Below are positions 17,078 through 26,598 of a DNA stretch of 64,000 nt, piece by piece. The notes beneath the pieces were generated by a model. The model was not told where the DNA came from. It was given only the letters and a program-made list of their open reading frames with translations, and made no database searches. Source of the stretch: Avimuribaculum sp964395975 (GTDB taxonomy: Bacteria; Bacteroidota; Bacteroidia; Bacteroidales; Muribaculaceae); contig CAYNBZ010000004.1 in assembly GCA_964395975.1 (NCBI GenBank), positions 11,999-75,998 on the forward strand. The letters are read 5' to 3'. Numbering within the stretch: position 1 is the first letter of the stretch; each line of letters starts with the position of its first letter. A program made the position numbers and the translations under genes.

Positions 17078-18790
17078 ATGAAAAGAATCTGTTATACGAT
17101 ATTTATGATACTTGCATTGATGCCGATGCAGGCACAAGTGCGACAACATGGGAAGGTAACACTGCAAAATTCAGGACATCAGCCTCTGCCCGACGTACAA
17201 ATTCGCGCCTTAGGTGCCATACCAGCCACCAGCGATGCTGCCGGCAACTTCGACCTACATTTCAGTAAGGCTCGTCCCGGACAGATGTTATTGATTGAAG
17301 ATATTTATAAAGAAGGTTACGAACTTGTCAATGAGGTTGCTTTAAAGCAATGGACCGTATCGCCATCGCGACAACTACCTGTTGTAATGTGCCGAAAAGG
17401 CACATTGGCTGCCGTACAAGAAAAATATTATGAAATAGGAAAAAGCCACAACATGGCACGATATGCCGAAGCCTGCAAGCAACTGGATGAGCAACTTGAA
17501 CAAAACGCCATTACTGCCGCGCAATACAACGCAAGGCTGGATGAACTGTCGAATGCATATTTTAAAACGATGGAACAGCTCGAATCTTACGCCTATGCAT
17601 TGGCATGTTACAATCGTGACGACCTTGACAAAATGAGTATCGAGGCTCTTGCTTTGGTGGAACAGGGCAAAATAGATGAAGCCCTTGACAGATACAAGAA
17701 TGCAAATCTCGACAAACTGTTACGCGGACTTGACTTCTGGCAAGAGCAAGAAAGAAAAGAGATGGAAGCAATGATACCTTCATTAAAACTGAATGCCGAC
17801 ATCTGCAATTTTGCCGGAGGCATAGAAAACATACAAAAAGCACGAGACATATATGAAGCCATAGCTCTCAGCGACACCACAAATGCAACTTACGCATCAG
17901 AATTTGCTTCGTTTCTATCCGAAAACACCGCTGAACTGGAAGAGGCTCGACAATGGCTGGAGATTGCCGCAAGGCATACAACCGACAGCTTGCTCTTGGC
18001 CGAATTATACTCCGGAATATGTATGCTTGACACCTATATCCACAATGGCATTAATGACAACACATCAAGCTATATACAAAAGGCCTTTACAATTTATAAA
18101 GAATTGGATGCACAAGAGGCTTATAACGAAGATGCTTACTTCAATATGTCATACACAGCCTTTGCCATTACTGAATTGAAATATTGGATGGCTTTGAACA
18201 ATATCGAGAATGCACTCTTCTCTATGTTGGAAAGAGTCGACCATGCCAATAAGGCACTCGAATTGCAACCCGAGAAATATGCATATCCATACTTGTTGTA
18301 TATGATAGAACTGGGCGGCATTGGTCATGAATTTTCCTTAGAACTTGAATTAAGAACAGATGAAAACTTGCAACTCATCACCGACCTGTTTAAAGCTGCA
18401 ATAAATCTATCAAAGATTGTCGATAAAAAATTAAAAATAAAGACCGCTCAATGGGTGGCATCCGGCTACCAAGCATTAGCAGCCGCATATTCCAATTGGG
18501 GATATACTAAAAAAAGCGACCTCTATGCTGATTCATGCCAAATGATTATCGAAAATAATATGGAACTAAATCCCGTATTGTTCTTGAAACTCAAAGCCGA
18601 AAATATGCTGTTTCAAGGACAAAACCTTTTAATGAATGGTAATATTGATGCCGCAACAGAGGTGCTTACCAACGCATACCAAATTGCCATAAATGCCCCG
18701 TACGCCAATAACCTCGCCTTACAGATACTCAACACACTATCGAATGCCATGAGCATATACCCACAACTCCATAATATGAAACAAGATTAA
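17078..18790 (+). CDS. exported carboxypeptidase-regulatory-like / TPR-like protein, cassette gene 2
   Basis: 570 residues from the ATG at 17078, which lies 2 nt after the previous stop; a longer frame from 17009 would overlap gene 1. A signal peptide (ICYTIFMILALMPMQAQ) is followed by a CarboxypepD_reg-like domain at about 20-110 (LQNSGHQPLPDVQIRALGAI). A long all-helical region at about 115-570 has TPR-like units (LALVEQGKIDEALDRYKNAN, AIALSDTTNATYASEFASFL). It is probably periplasmic or surface-located. Residues 20-220 are clearly paralogous to gene 3. It has no recognisable catalytic motif. A scaffold or sensor partner for the outer domain of gene 1 is inferred from the shared domain type. 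Confidence 0.68.
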   Translation: MKRICYTIFMILALMPMQAQVRQHGKVTLQNSGHQPLPDVQIRALGAIPATSDAAGNFDLHFSKARPGQMLLIEDIYKEGYELVNEVALKQWTVSPSRQLPVVMCRKGTLAAVQEKYYEIGKSHNMARYAEACKQLDEQLEQNAITAAQYNARLDELSNAYFKTMEQLESYAYALACYNRDDLDKMSIEALALVEQGKIDEALDRYKNANLDKLLRGLDFWQEQERKEMEAMIPSLKLNADICNFAGGIENIQKARDIYEAIALSDTTNATYASEFASFLSENTAELEEARQWLEIAARHTTDSLLLAELYSGICMLDTYIHNGINDNTSSYIQKAFTIYKELDAQEAYNEDAYFNMSYTAFAITELKYWMALNNIENALFSMLERVDHANKALELQPEKYAYPYLLYMIELGGIGHEFSLELELRTDENLQLITDLFKAAINLSKIVDKKLKIKTAQWVASGYQALAAAYSNWGYTKKSDLYADSCQMIIENNMELNPVLFLKLKAENMLFQGQNLLMNGNIDAATEVLTNAYQIAINAPYANNLALQILNTLSNAMSIYPQLHNMKQD

Positions 18791-18807
18791 CCAATAATAA
18801 CCTCGCT

Positions 18808-19620
18808 ATGGCAAGACCGGCAATCTACTCCACCATCCTGCTCATAATGCTTTTCCTCGCACCTCAGTCATACGGACAGGTACGACAGAAAGGCATCGTA
18901 CTGATTCAAAACTCCAACAAGCAACCTCTATCGCAAGTTTCAATATTGGTGTCGGGAGCCGTGCCAACAGTATCCGACAGTTACGGACTGTTTGATTTAC
19001 ACTTTGCAACAAGGAAAGAAGGCGATGCCGTACGTACAATCAACATCGAAAAATCCGGATTCGAACTTGTAAATGCCAAAGATGTCGAATTATGGAACAT
19101 TTCAGCAACCGATACTTTCATCATCGTGATGTGTCCAAAAGGCAAATTGGCAGAAAGCCGCAGGAAATATTACAAACTCGGTGAAGACCGGTACTATCAA
19201 CTATACCATGAAAAGCTATCCGAGCTGAACCGAGCCATGGAAGAACACAAATTGCAAGAAGCCGAATACAACACCCGATTGGATGAAGCCAACATGCAAC
19301 TGCAGCGCGCAATGGAACGCTTGGATGAATTTTGTGACAAATTTGCACGTATCAACCGCGACATGCTGAACGATTTAGACCGGCTTGCATTGGAACGTTT
19401 GGACGAGGGTGACATAGATGGAGCAATACAAGTATATGAAGAAGCTCAATTGTTAGAAACTTTCAACAAGAAAAGGTTGTTACGCGACTCTGTCAATATG
19501 CGAAAAATTCATGTCGCAAATAAAATAAAGGAGGAAATACAATTGCTCGAAAAGGATAGTACAGAACAATCATCGGCACGCCGCGACAGCTTGCAACAAA
19601 TCTTAAGAAAACATAACTGA
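18808..19620 (+). CDS. exported paralogue of the preceding protein, cassette gene 3
   Basis: 270 residues, 17 nt after gene 2. The signal peptide is IYSTILLIMLFLAPQSYGQ. A CarboxypepD_reg-like domain is followed by a predicted coiled coil (KLSELNRAMEEHKLQEAEYN). Shared stretches with gene 2 include VRQ.G.V.LQNS..QPL, G.FDLHF, EKSGFELVN/YKEGYELVN, VMC.KG.LA..., and EGDIDGAIQVYEEA/QGKIDEALDRYKNA. It matches only the N-terminal part of gene 2 and lacks the rest of the helical repeats. The context suggests that the two paralogues act together in the envelope. The function is unknown. Confidence 0.68.
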   Translation: MARPAIYSTILLIMLFLAPQSYGQVRQKGIVLIQNSNKQPLSQVSILVSGAVPTVSDSYGLFDLHFATRKEGDAVRTINIEKSGFELVNAKDVELWNISATDTFIIVMCPKGKLAESRRKYYKLGEDRYYQLYHEKLSELNRAMEEHKLQEAEYNTRLDEANMQLQRAMERLDEFCDKFARINRDMLNDLDRLALERLDEGDIDGAIQVYEEAQLLETFNKKRLLRDSVNMRKIHVANKIKEEIQLLEKDSTEQSSARRDSLQQILRKHN

Positions 19621-19721
19621 CGCACAGCCACCATGCCCACCCTATTCCATAAAACATTGAACTTAACCTTTCGTTACACCTACAACACTCGACACTAAAC
19701 ATTTTTTAAAGACATCTTTTA

Positions 19722-19751
19722 TTGTTTTCCGACACCGAAGCACTACCTTTG
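19722..19751 (+). promoter_or_regulatory. rsfS-ftsH promoter
   Basis: TTG at 19722-19724, exactly 19 nt, then TACCTTTG at 19744-19751: a full match to the Bacteroidetes primary-sigma promoter. It lies 26 nt upstream of rsfS and separates this transcript from the island. Confidence 0.75.
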
Positions 19752-19777
19752 CAAATTAATAGGCACTAAAGCAAAAT

Positions 19778-20137
19778 ATGACAGAAAAAAATCAATTATT
19801 GGATTACATCATTGAGGGTATTCAAGAACGAAAAGGCAAAAAAATAACATTGGTGGATTTGAGCAATATCGAAAATGTTGCAACCCAAAGTTTCATAATT
19901 TGCCAAGGCACTTCTACGATGCACGTTTCTTCAATTGCCGACAGCATAAGGGAATATGTACAGGGGAAAATACACGTCAAGCCGTTCAATTACGACGGCT
20001 ATGACAATGCGCAGTGGATAGTAATCGACTATGGCACGATTTATGTGCATGTATTCTTACCCGAATACAGAAATCGTTATAACCTTGAACAGCTATGGAG
20101 CGACGGAATCATAACCGACATCCCCGATTTGGATTAA
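19778..20137 (+). CDS. rsfS: ribosomal silencing factor RsfS
   Basis: 119 residues, normal for the family. RsfS binds ribosomal protein L14 on the 50S subunit and blocks subunit joining when nutrients are low. Conserved features are NVATQSFIICQGTSTMHVSS, the NYDGYDNAQWIVIDYGTIYV segment and HVFLPEYRNRYNLEQLW. It sits 26 nt before ftsH, an arrangement I regard as common in Bacteroidetes. Confidence 0.95.
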   Translation: MTEKNQLLDYIIEGIQERKGKKITLVDLSNIENVATQSFIICQGTSTMHVSSIADSIREYVQGKIHVKPFNYDGYDNAQWIVIDYGTIYVHVFLPEYRNRYNLEQLWSDGIITDIPDLD

Positions 20138-20163
20138 ACACACATATTTAGCACCTGAACCTT

Positions 20164-22230
20164 ATGAATAATAAACCAAACAACGAGCCACCTCGAATAA
20201 AAATGCCTAAATTCAATATATTTTGGCTATACGCCATCATATTGGCAGTTTTGATAGGATTGTATTTGTTCAACAACGATTCTTATAAATATAATAAAGA
20301 GGTAACTTGGACCCAATTTGAGAATTACGTACAAAAGGGCGGTGTCAGCGACATCGTTGTCATCACCAACAAGGGCATCGCTGAGGGAATACTCACCGAC
20401 GAAATGGCTCAAACAGAGTTTTCCTCTTATGATAAGTCTGCGTCATCAAAAGCCCGTATCACCACCCAATTCCCATCGACCGATGCATTACAGTCCAAAA
20501 TCGACAAGTGGTCGGAAGATGGCGTGTTTAAAGGCAACGTAAAATATGAAAAAGGCAGCGACTTCAGCGGTATTTTGTGGAGTCTATGGCCTATCTTGCT
20601 ACTTGTTGCCATCTGGTATATTTTCATGAGGCGCATGTCGGGAAGTGCCGGCGGTGCCGGGGGCGGTGTGTTCAACGTTGGGAAATCAAAAGCCAAACTA
20701 TTCGATAAGGACAACAGCGTAAAAGTTACTTTCAACGATGTCGCCGGCTTGCAAGAAGCCAAAACCGAAGTAGCCGAAATCGTTGACTTCCTGAGAACTC
20801 CGCAAAAATATACCGAACTTGGTGGGAAAATACCCAAAGGAGCCTTGCTCGTCGGTCCTCCGGGAACAGGTAAGACACTGTTGGCAAAAGCCGTTGCAGG
20901 CGAAGCAAATGTGCCTTTCTTCTCCATGTCGGGCTCCGACTTTGTAGAGATGTTTGTCGGCGTAGGTGCTTCTCGTGTACGCGACTTGTTCCGCCAAGCC
21001 AAAGAAAAAGCCCCTTGCATCGTATTCATAGATGAAATCGATGCCGTCGGACGGGCTCGTGGCAAAAATCCAAACATGGGAGCCAACGATGAGCGAGAGA
21101 ATACACTAAATCAGTTACTTACCGAAATGGACGGCTTCGGTACGAATAGCGGAGTCATAATCCTTGCCGCAACCAACCGGGCCGACATTCTAGACAAGGC
21201 TCTGATGCGTGCCGGTCGCTTCGACCGCCAAATATATGTGGATCTCCCCGACCTTAACGGACGAAAAGAGATTTTCAAAGTACACTTGAAAAATATCAAA
21301 AAAGATGATAGTGTAGATATCGACCTGCTTGCACGTCAAACACCGGGATTCTCCGGTGCCGACATTGCCAACGTATGTAACGAAGCTGCTCTGATTGCTG
21401 CTCGCCGGAAGAATAATTGCGTGCAAAAACAAGACTTCATGGATGCCGTTGACCGGATAGTGGGCGGACTCGAAAAGAAATCGGTAATAACCACCGAAGA
21501 GGAACGCCGCTCGATAGCCATACATGAGGCTGGACACGCCACCATCAGTTGGCACTTGCAATATGCCAACCCATTGGTCAAAGTCACAATTGTGCCACGC
21601 GGCAAGGCTCTCGGTGCAGCCTGGTACTTGCCAGAAGAACGACAAATAAGCACATACGAAGCTATGCTCGATGAAATGTGTGCAACATTGGGCGGACGTG
21701 CCGCTGAAGAATTATTCCTTGGACATATTTCTTCGGGAGCTGCCAACGACCTTGAACGCATTACCAAACAGGCCTATGCCATGGTAGCATACTTCGGAAT
21801 GAGTGAGAAACTGCCCAATATAAGCTACTATGATTCTACCGGTCAATCCTATGGATTTACCAAGCCTTATAGCGAAGAACGTGCCAATGTCATCGACAGC
21901 GAGGTATCAAGAATCATAGCCGAACAGTATGACCGAGCCAAACAATTATTGAGAAAATATGCCGATGGGCATGGCCGGCTCGCCGACATGCTACTTTCAA
22001 GAGAAGTGATATACACCGACGACGTTGAACAGATTTTCGGCAAGCGTCCTTGGGTGTCACGTACAGATGAAATATTGAAAATCAACGAGGAAATAGAGGC
22101 AAAACGCAAAAATGATGAAGAACAAAAGGCTTCAGAAGAAGCCAAGATCAGCTCAAACGACAACAAAGATGCCGATGTACAAAAGCAAGACAAACCGGCA
22201 ACCTCTACACCACCACCATTTTCCAAGTAA
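20164..22230 (+). CDS. ftsH: ATP-dependent zinc metalloprotease FtsH
   Basis: 688 residues. An N-terminal TM helix (FWLYAIILAVLIGLYLF), a periplasmic loop and a second helix (WSLWPILLLVAIWYIFM) precede the AAA+ domain with Walker A GPPGTGKT (231-238) and FIDEIDAVGR. The peptidase zinc site HEAGH is at about 454-458. FtsH degrades membrane and regulatory proteins at the inner membrane. A polar tail rich in Lys, Glu and Asp follows, ending in TSTPPPFSK. It is the second gene behind rsfS. A hairpin terminator follows at 22262. Confidence 0.97.
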   Translation: MNNKPNNEPPRIKMPKFNIFWLYAIILAVLIGLYLFNNDSYKYNKEVTWTQFENYVQKGGVSDIVVITNKGIAEGILTDEMAQTEFSSYDKSASSKARITTQFPSTDALQSKIDKWSEDGVFKGNVKYEKGSDFSGILWSLWPILLLVAIWYIFMRRMSGSAGGAGGGVFNVGKSKAKLFDKDNSVKVTFNDVAGLQEAKTEVAEIVDFLRTPQKYTELGGKIPKGALLVGPPGTGKTLLAKAVAGEANVPFFSMSGSDFVEMFVGVGASRVRDLFRQAKEKAPCIVFIDEIDAVGRARGKNPNMGANDERENTLNQLLTEMDGFGTNSGVIILAATNRADILDKALMRAGRFDRQIYVDLPDLNGRKEIFKVHLKNIKKDDSVDIDLLARQTPGFSGADIANVCNEAALIAARRKNNCVQKQDFMDAVDRIVGGLEKKSVITTEEERRSIAIHEAGHATISWHLQYANPLVKVTIVPRGKALGAAWYLPEERQISTYEAMLDEMCATLGGRAAEELFLGHISSGAANDLERITKQAYAMVAYFGMSEKLPNISYYDSTGQSYGFTKPYSEERANVIDSEVSRIIAEQYDRAKQLLRKYADGHGRLADMLLSREVIYTDDVEQIFGKRPWVSRTDEILKINEEIEAKRKNDEEQKASEEAKISSNDNKDADVQKQDKPATSTPPPFSK

Positions 22231-22261
22231 TTAGCCTCCTCGTTATTTACAGAAATAAATT

Positions 22262-22307
22262 CAGCCAAATATGCCGTCTTTGTTACGATGCATGTTTGGC
22301 TGTTTTT
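22262..22307 (+). terminator. rho-independent terminator after ftsH
   Basis: Inverted repeat CAGCCAAA (22262-22269) / TTTGGCTG (22295-22302) with a 25-nt loop, followed directly by five T residues. The large loop makes it moderate rather than strong. Confidence 0.55.
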
Positions 22308-22414
22308 CTATGCATACTCTATGTGATTTCAGTGGATTGCCATTGTTCCCTACACAAGACAACGAGAGCTCATCCATGACACTTCTTGTTAATAAATTTA
22401 CAAGAAAAAGTGTT

Positions 22415-22443
22415 TTGCCAATAGGAAGGATTTAGTAATTTTA
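22415..22443 (+). promoter_or_regulatory. probable dnaE promoter
   Basis: TTG at 22415-22417, 18 nt, then TAATTTTA at 22436-22443, a near match to the Bacteroidetes consensus. It lies 27 nt upstream of the dnaE start. The rest of the 240-bp gap holds only the ftsH terminator. Confidence 0.45.
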
Positions 22444-22469
22444 CAGACGAAATACATACGTATCCACAC

Positions 22470-25400
22470 ATGCAACCATTCGTCCATCTTCACGTACATT
22501 CACAATATTCTGTCCTCGATGGACAAGCTTCAATCAAGGCTCTTGTTGACAAGGCCATTGCCGACGGTATGAAAGGGATAGCCCTTACCGACCATGGCAA
22601 TATGTTTGGCATCAAGGAATTTTATAATTATTGCACTTCGGTAAATTCGGCTACCAATAAGGAAATTAAGGCTCTAAAAAAACAACTTGCCGAAACCGAA
22701 TCTGCCGATTCCACAACCAGAGATGAGCTGAAAAATAAAATAACTGAAGCCCAAAACAAGTTATTCAAACCAATATTCGGTTGTGAAATGTATGTAGCCG
22801 ACAGGACAATGCAAGATCGCACATCAAAGCACGATACAGGTCGCCACTTGATTGTACTTGCCAAAAACCTTAAGGGTTACCACAATTTGGTAAAACTCGT
22901 GTCAAAAGCATGGACCGATGGCTTCTACTCCCATCCCCGTACCGACAAGGCAAGCCTTGAAAAATATCACGAAGGGCTGATGGTATGTTCCGCCTGTCTC
23001 GGTGGGGAAATTCCTCGCCTGATAATTAACGGGCAAATCGATGAGGCGAGAGAATCGGCCAAGTGGTTCAAGAGTATATTCGGTGATGACTATTACCTTG
23101 AATTGCAACGCCACAAAGCCACAGTAGCACGTGCCAATCATGAAACATATCCCCTTCAGCAAGAGGTAAATGCAGTACTGAAGCAATTTTCCGAAGAACT
23201 CGGCATTAAACTTGTGTGTACCAACGACGTGCACTTTGTCAATGAAACAGATGCCGAAGCACATGACCGATTAATTTGCGTATCGACGGGAAAATACCTG
23301 AACGACCCCAAGCGTATGCTATACTCAAAACAAGAGTGGATGAAAACGCAAGAGGAAATGAACGAAATTTTTAGCGATGTTCCCGAAGCTCTAAGCAACA
23401 CTCTTGAACTTCTCGATAAAACCGAATTCTATTCAATCGACCACGACCCTATACTTCCAAATTTCCCCTTACCTGATGGCTTTACCGACAACAACGATTA
23501 TCTGCGTCATCTCGTATATGAAGGTGCTAACCGATTGTGGAAAAACGAACTCGATGAAGAACACCGTGAACGCATCGACTTTGAGCTTGAGACAATCAAA
23601 AACATGGGATTCCCGGGCTACTTCCTCATCGTACAAGATTTCATAAAAGCGGCACGTGAAATGGGTGTTGCTGTGGGTCCCGGACGAGGATCTGCCGCAG
23701 GGTCGGCTGTGGCATATTGCCTTGGAATAACACAAATCGACCCAATCAAATATGACTTGCTGTTTGAGCGATTCCTTAATCCCGACCGCATCTCCCTACC
23801 CGATATAGACATCGACTTCGATGACGATGGCCGTGCCAAAGTCTTGAAATATGTCACTGAAAAATATGGAGCCGAGAAAGTGGCACATATCATCACCTAT
23901 GGTACAATGGCTGCAAAAATGGCCATAAAAGATGTTGCCAGAGTGGAGGAATTACCACTTCCCGAAAGCGACCGGCTTGCCAAGTTTATACCAAGCCGTC
24001 CGAATGATATGCCCGAAGATGAAAAAGGCAAAAAATACAAAATAACAATAAAGAATTGCCTGAAATGTTTTCCTGAATTTCAAGCAGAACTCAACAGTCC
24101 CAATGCCACCATTGTCGAAACGATAAAATACGCTGAAGCCCTTGAAGGAAATGTGCGTAACACAGGTGTACATGCCTGTGGTGTAATCATAGGGCGTGAT
24201 GACATTACCGACTGGGTACCAGTGAGTACGGCACCTGATAAAGATGGTAACAAAATGCTTGTAACACAATACGAAGGTAGCGTCATCGAATCGACAGGAC
24301 TTATTAAAATGGATTTTCTCGGGTTGAAAACACTTTCGATAATAAAAGAAGCTGTTTCCAACATAAAGGAAACCCACGGTTTCGACATTGACATCGACAA
24401 TATCGACATCAACGACCCGAAAACCTATAAATTGTATTGTGAAGGCCGTACCACAGGAACATTCCAATTTGAATCTGCCGGAATGCAAAAATATCTTATT
24501 GAATTGCAACCCAGTACATTCGAAGACTTAATTGCCATGAATGCCCTGTACCGTCCGGGTCCTATGGAATACATCCCCGACTTTATCAAGCGTAAGCGGG
24601 GGGAGAAACCTATCGAATATGACATTCCTGTAATGGAAAAATACTTAAAAGACACATACGGCATCACGGTATATCAAGAACAGGTGATGTTGTTATCCCG
24701 ATTGCTTGCAGGTTTCACCCGTGGCGAATCGGACGTGCTGCGTAAGGCTATGGGTAAAAAACAAATTGACAAACTTAATTCGCTCAAGCCTAAATTTATC
24801 AATGGTGGCGTTGAACGAGGTTACAATCATGACGTTCTTGAAAAAATTTGGAAGGATTGGGAAAAATTTGCATCCTACGCTTTCAATAAAAGCCATGCTA
24901 CATGCTACAGCTGGGTTGCATTCCAAACGGCATATCTAAAGGCTAACTACCCTTCCGAATACATGGCTGCCGTACTTAGTCGCAACCTGAACGACATTGA
25001 CAAGCTAACCAAATTCATGGACGAATGCAAGTCGATGCGCATCGAAGTAAAAGGCCCTGACATCAACGAAAGTTATGTTTCGTTCAGTGCCAACAAAAAG
25101 GGCAATATTCGTTTCGGCCTTGGTGGCATTAAGAGCGTGGGTATCAATACTGTAAACGCAATAATTGAAGAACGTAAGACTAACGGACTATATAAGTCAA
25201 TCTTCGATTTCGTTGAACGCGTAAACCTGTCCAACTGTAACCGCAAAACGATCGAAGCTCTTGCCCTTTCGGGAGCATTCGACTGTTTTGGCGACATTCA
25301 ACGTGAAGCATTTTTTGAAAAAAACGGCAAAGGCGAAACATTCTCGGAAATACTGATACGATATGGACAAAAATTCCAAGCCGACAAACAATCTCAAGTC

Positions 25401-26111
25401 ACTTCACTTTTTGGCGGTGATGAAGTTATTGAAACCATGCGCCCCATGATACCAAAAGCTCAAGAATGGCCAAACATAATGAAACTCGAAAAAGAGCGCG
25501 AATTGGTAGGAATGTATCTGTCAGCCCACCCCCTTGACCCATTTTTCGTGGAAATAGAATATGGATGCAATACACGCATTAAAGATCTGAAAGAAAAATC
25601 AGATATGCTTGATAAGGAGCTATCGTTCGGCGGTATTGTGGTGGGGTATGAAGTAAAGCCTTCAAAGCATGGTTCCAACTATGGCATCTTGAAGATGGAA
25701 GACTATTCGGGTTCTACCGAATTTTTTCTGTTCGGGAATAATTTTATCAACTTTGGCAAATACGGTGTGGTAGGCACACCCATCATGGTGCGTGGAGCCT
25801 ACCAGAAAAACAAATACAATGGCCGTGTCGATTTCAACATATCATCGATTGAGTTGCTCGAAAACGTGAAAGGCAAATTGCTTAAAAGCATAACCCTGAA
25901 ATTGCCCGAGACTATAATAAACACGACATTGGTCAACACGCTCAAGTCGTTCATGACACAATCGACCGAGAACCGCAGTGACCTGTATTTTGTCATTCTC
26001 GATGAGAAGAATCACCGCAATGTGCAACTTCTGTCGCGTTTCAAAATACCCATCACACGAAAACTCATCAACGAACTTAATTCAGAAGAAATTTCATTCA
26101 CAATCAATTAA
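22470..26111 (+). CDS. dnaE: DNA polymerase III subunit alpha DnaE
   Basis: 1213 residues, the replicative C-family polymerase. The PHP domain opens with FVHLHVHSQYSVLDGQ and contains LTDHGNMFG. The palm holds GPGRGSAAGSAVAYCLGIT and the catalytic aspartates in PDIDIDF (Asp445, Asp447 and Asp449 by count). GVHACGVIIG, YQEQVMLL, a helix-hairpin-helix region and a C-terminal OB-fold (YGILKMEDYSGSTEFFLFGN) complete the protein. trxA follows after 20 nt. Confidence 0.97.
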   Translation: MQPFVHLHVHSQYSVLDGQASIKALVDKAIADGMKGIALTDHGNMFGIKEFYNYCTSVNSATNKEIKALKKQLAETESADSTTRDELKNKITEAQNKLFKPIFGCEMYVADRTMQDRTSKHDTGRHLIVLAKNLKGYHNLVKLVSKAWTDGFYSHPRTDKASLEKYHEGLMVCSACLGGEIPRLIINGQIDEARESAKWFKSIFGDDYYLELQRHKATVARANHETYPLQQEVNAVLKQFSEELGIKLVCTNDVHFVNETDAEAHDRLICVSTGKYLNDPKRMLYSKQEWMKTQEEMNEIFSDVPEALSNTLELLDKTEFYSIDHDPILPNFPLPDGFTDNNDYLRHLVYEGANRLWKNELDEEHRERIDFELETIKNMGFPGYFLIVQDFIKAAREMGVAVGPGRGSAAGSAVAYCLGITQIDPIKYDLLFERFLNPDRISLPDIDIDFDDDGRAKVLKYVTEKYGAEKVAHIITYGTMAAKMAIKDVARVEELPLPESDRLAKFIPSRPNDMPEDEKGKKYKITIKNCLKCFPEFQAELNSPNATIVETIKYAEALEGNVRNTGVHACGVIIGRDDITDWVPVSTAPDKDGNKMLVTQYEGSVIESTGLIKMDFLGLKTLSIIKEAVSNIKETHGFDIDIDNIDINDPKTYKLYCEGRTTGTFQFESAGMQKYLIELQPSTFEDLIAMNALYRPGPMEYIPDFIKRKRGEKPIEYDIPVMEKYLKDTYGITVYQEQVMLLSRLLAGFTRGESDVLRKAMGKKQIDKLNSLKPKFINGGVERGYNHDVLEKIWKDWEKFASYAFNKSHATCYSWVAFQTAYLKANYPSEYMAAVLSRNLNDIDKLTKFMDECKSMRIEVKGPDINESYVSFSANKKGNIRFGLGGIKSVGINTVNAIIEERKTNGLYKSIFDFVERVNLSNCNRKTIEALALSGAFDCFGDIQREAFFEKNGKGETFSEILIRYGQKFQADKQSQVTSLFGGDEVIETMRPMIPKAQEWPNIMKLEKERELVGMYLSAHPLDPFFVEIEYGCNTRIKDLKEKSDMLDKELSFGGIVVGYEVKPSKHGSNYGILKMEDYSGSTEFFLFGNNFINFGKYGVVGTPIMVRGAYQKNKYNGRVDFNISSIELLENVKGKLLKSITLKLPETIINTTLVNTLKSFMTQSTENRSDLYFVILDEKNHRNVQLLSRFKIPITRKLINELNSEEISFTIN

Positions 26112-26131
26112 TCATATAAATCATTTTAACT

Positions 26132-26449
26132 ATGGCATTTGTTTTTACTGACGATAACACTGCCCAAGAAATAGCATCGGGCAAGCCTGTAGTTATCGAC
26201 TTTTGGGCAACGTGGTGCGTACCGTGCCGGCGTGTAACTCCTATCATTGAAGAATTAGCCTCCGAATATGAAGGCCGCGTACTTATCGGAAAGTATAATG
26301 TAGAAGATGGCAATGAAATCGCAACAGAGTATGGAATACGCAACATTCCCACGTTGCTTTTCTTTAAGGACGGCAAGCAAGTAGGCGAACGCATGGTGGG
26401 TGCACAACCAAAATCCGAAATTGAAGCTCGCATTAAAGAATTGCTTTGA
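26132..26449 (+). CDS. trxA: thioredoxin
   Basis: 105 residues, a single thioredoxin fold without signal peptide, hence cytosolic. The active site is W28-C29-V-P-C32 rather than the standard WCGPC. The cis-Pro loop is RNIPTLLFFKDGK. It reduces protein disulfides, presumably with electrons from thioredoxin reductase. It lies 20 nt after dnaE, probably in the same transcript, and a strong terminator follows at 26502. The Val in the active site may alter redox potential. Confidence 0.93.
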   Translation: MAFVFTDDNTAQEIASGKPVVIDFWATWCVPCRRVTPIIEELASEYEGRVLIGKYNVEDGNEIATEYGIRNIPTLLFFKDGKQVGERMVGAQPKSEIEARIKELL

Positions 26450-26501
26450 CCTTAAAAGATGAGGATTTAAAGAAGGGTATTTCCCAACTAAAAACATTTG
26501 A

Positions 26502-26553
26502 AAGAACAAATCTGTTCCATTAATATGTGGATGGATTTGTTCTTCCTTTTTTC
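26502..26553. terminator. terminator between trxA and the araC-type gene
   Basis: Perfect 11-bp stem AAGAACAAATC (26502-26512) / GATTTGTTCTT (26534-26544), followed on the plus strand by CC and six T residues. It ends the dnaE-trxA transcript and may also serve the convergent regulator gene. Confidence 0.8.
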
Positions 26554-26598
26554 ACGTGGCAACTCCACACAAAACACGTGATGCCGGCAGGCTATCTA

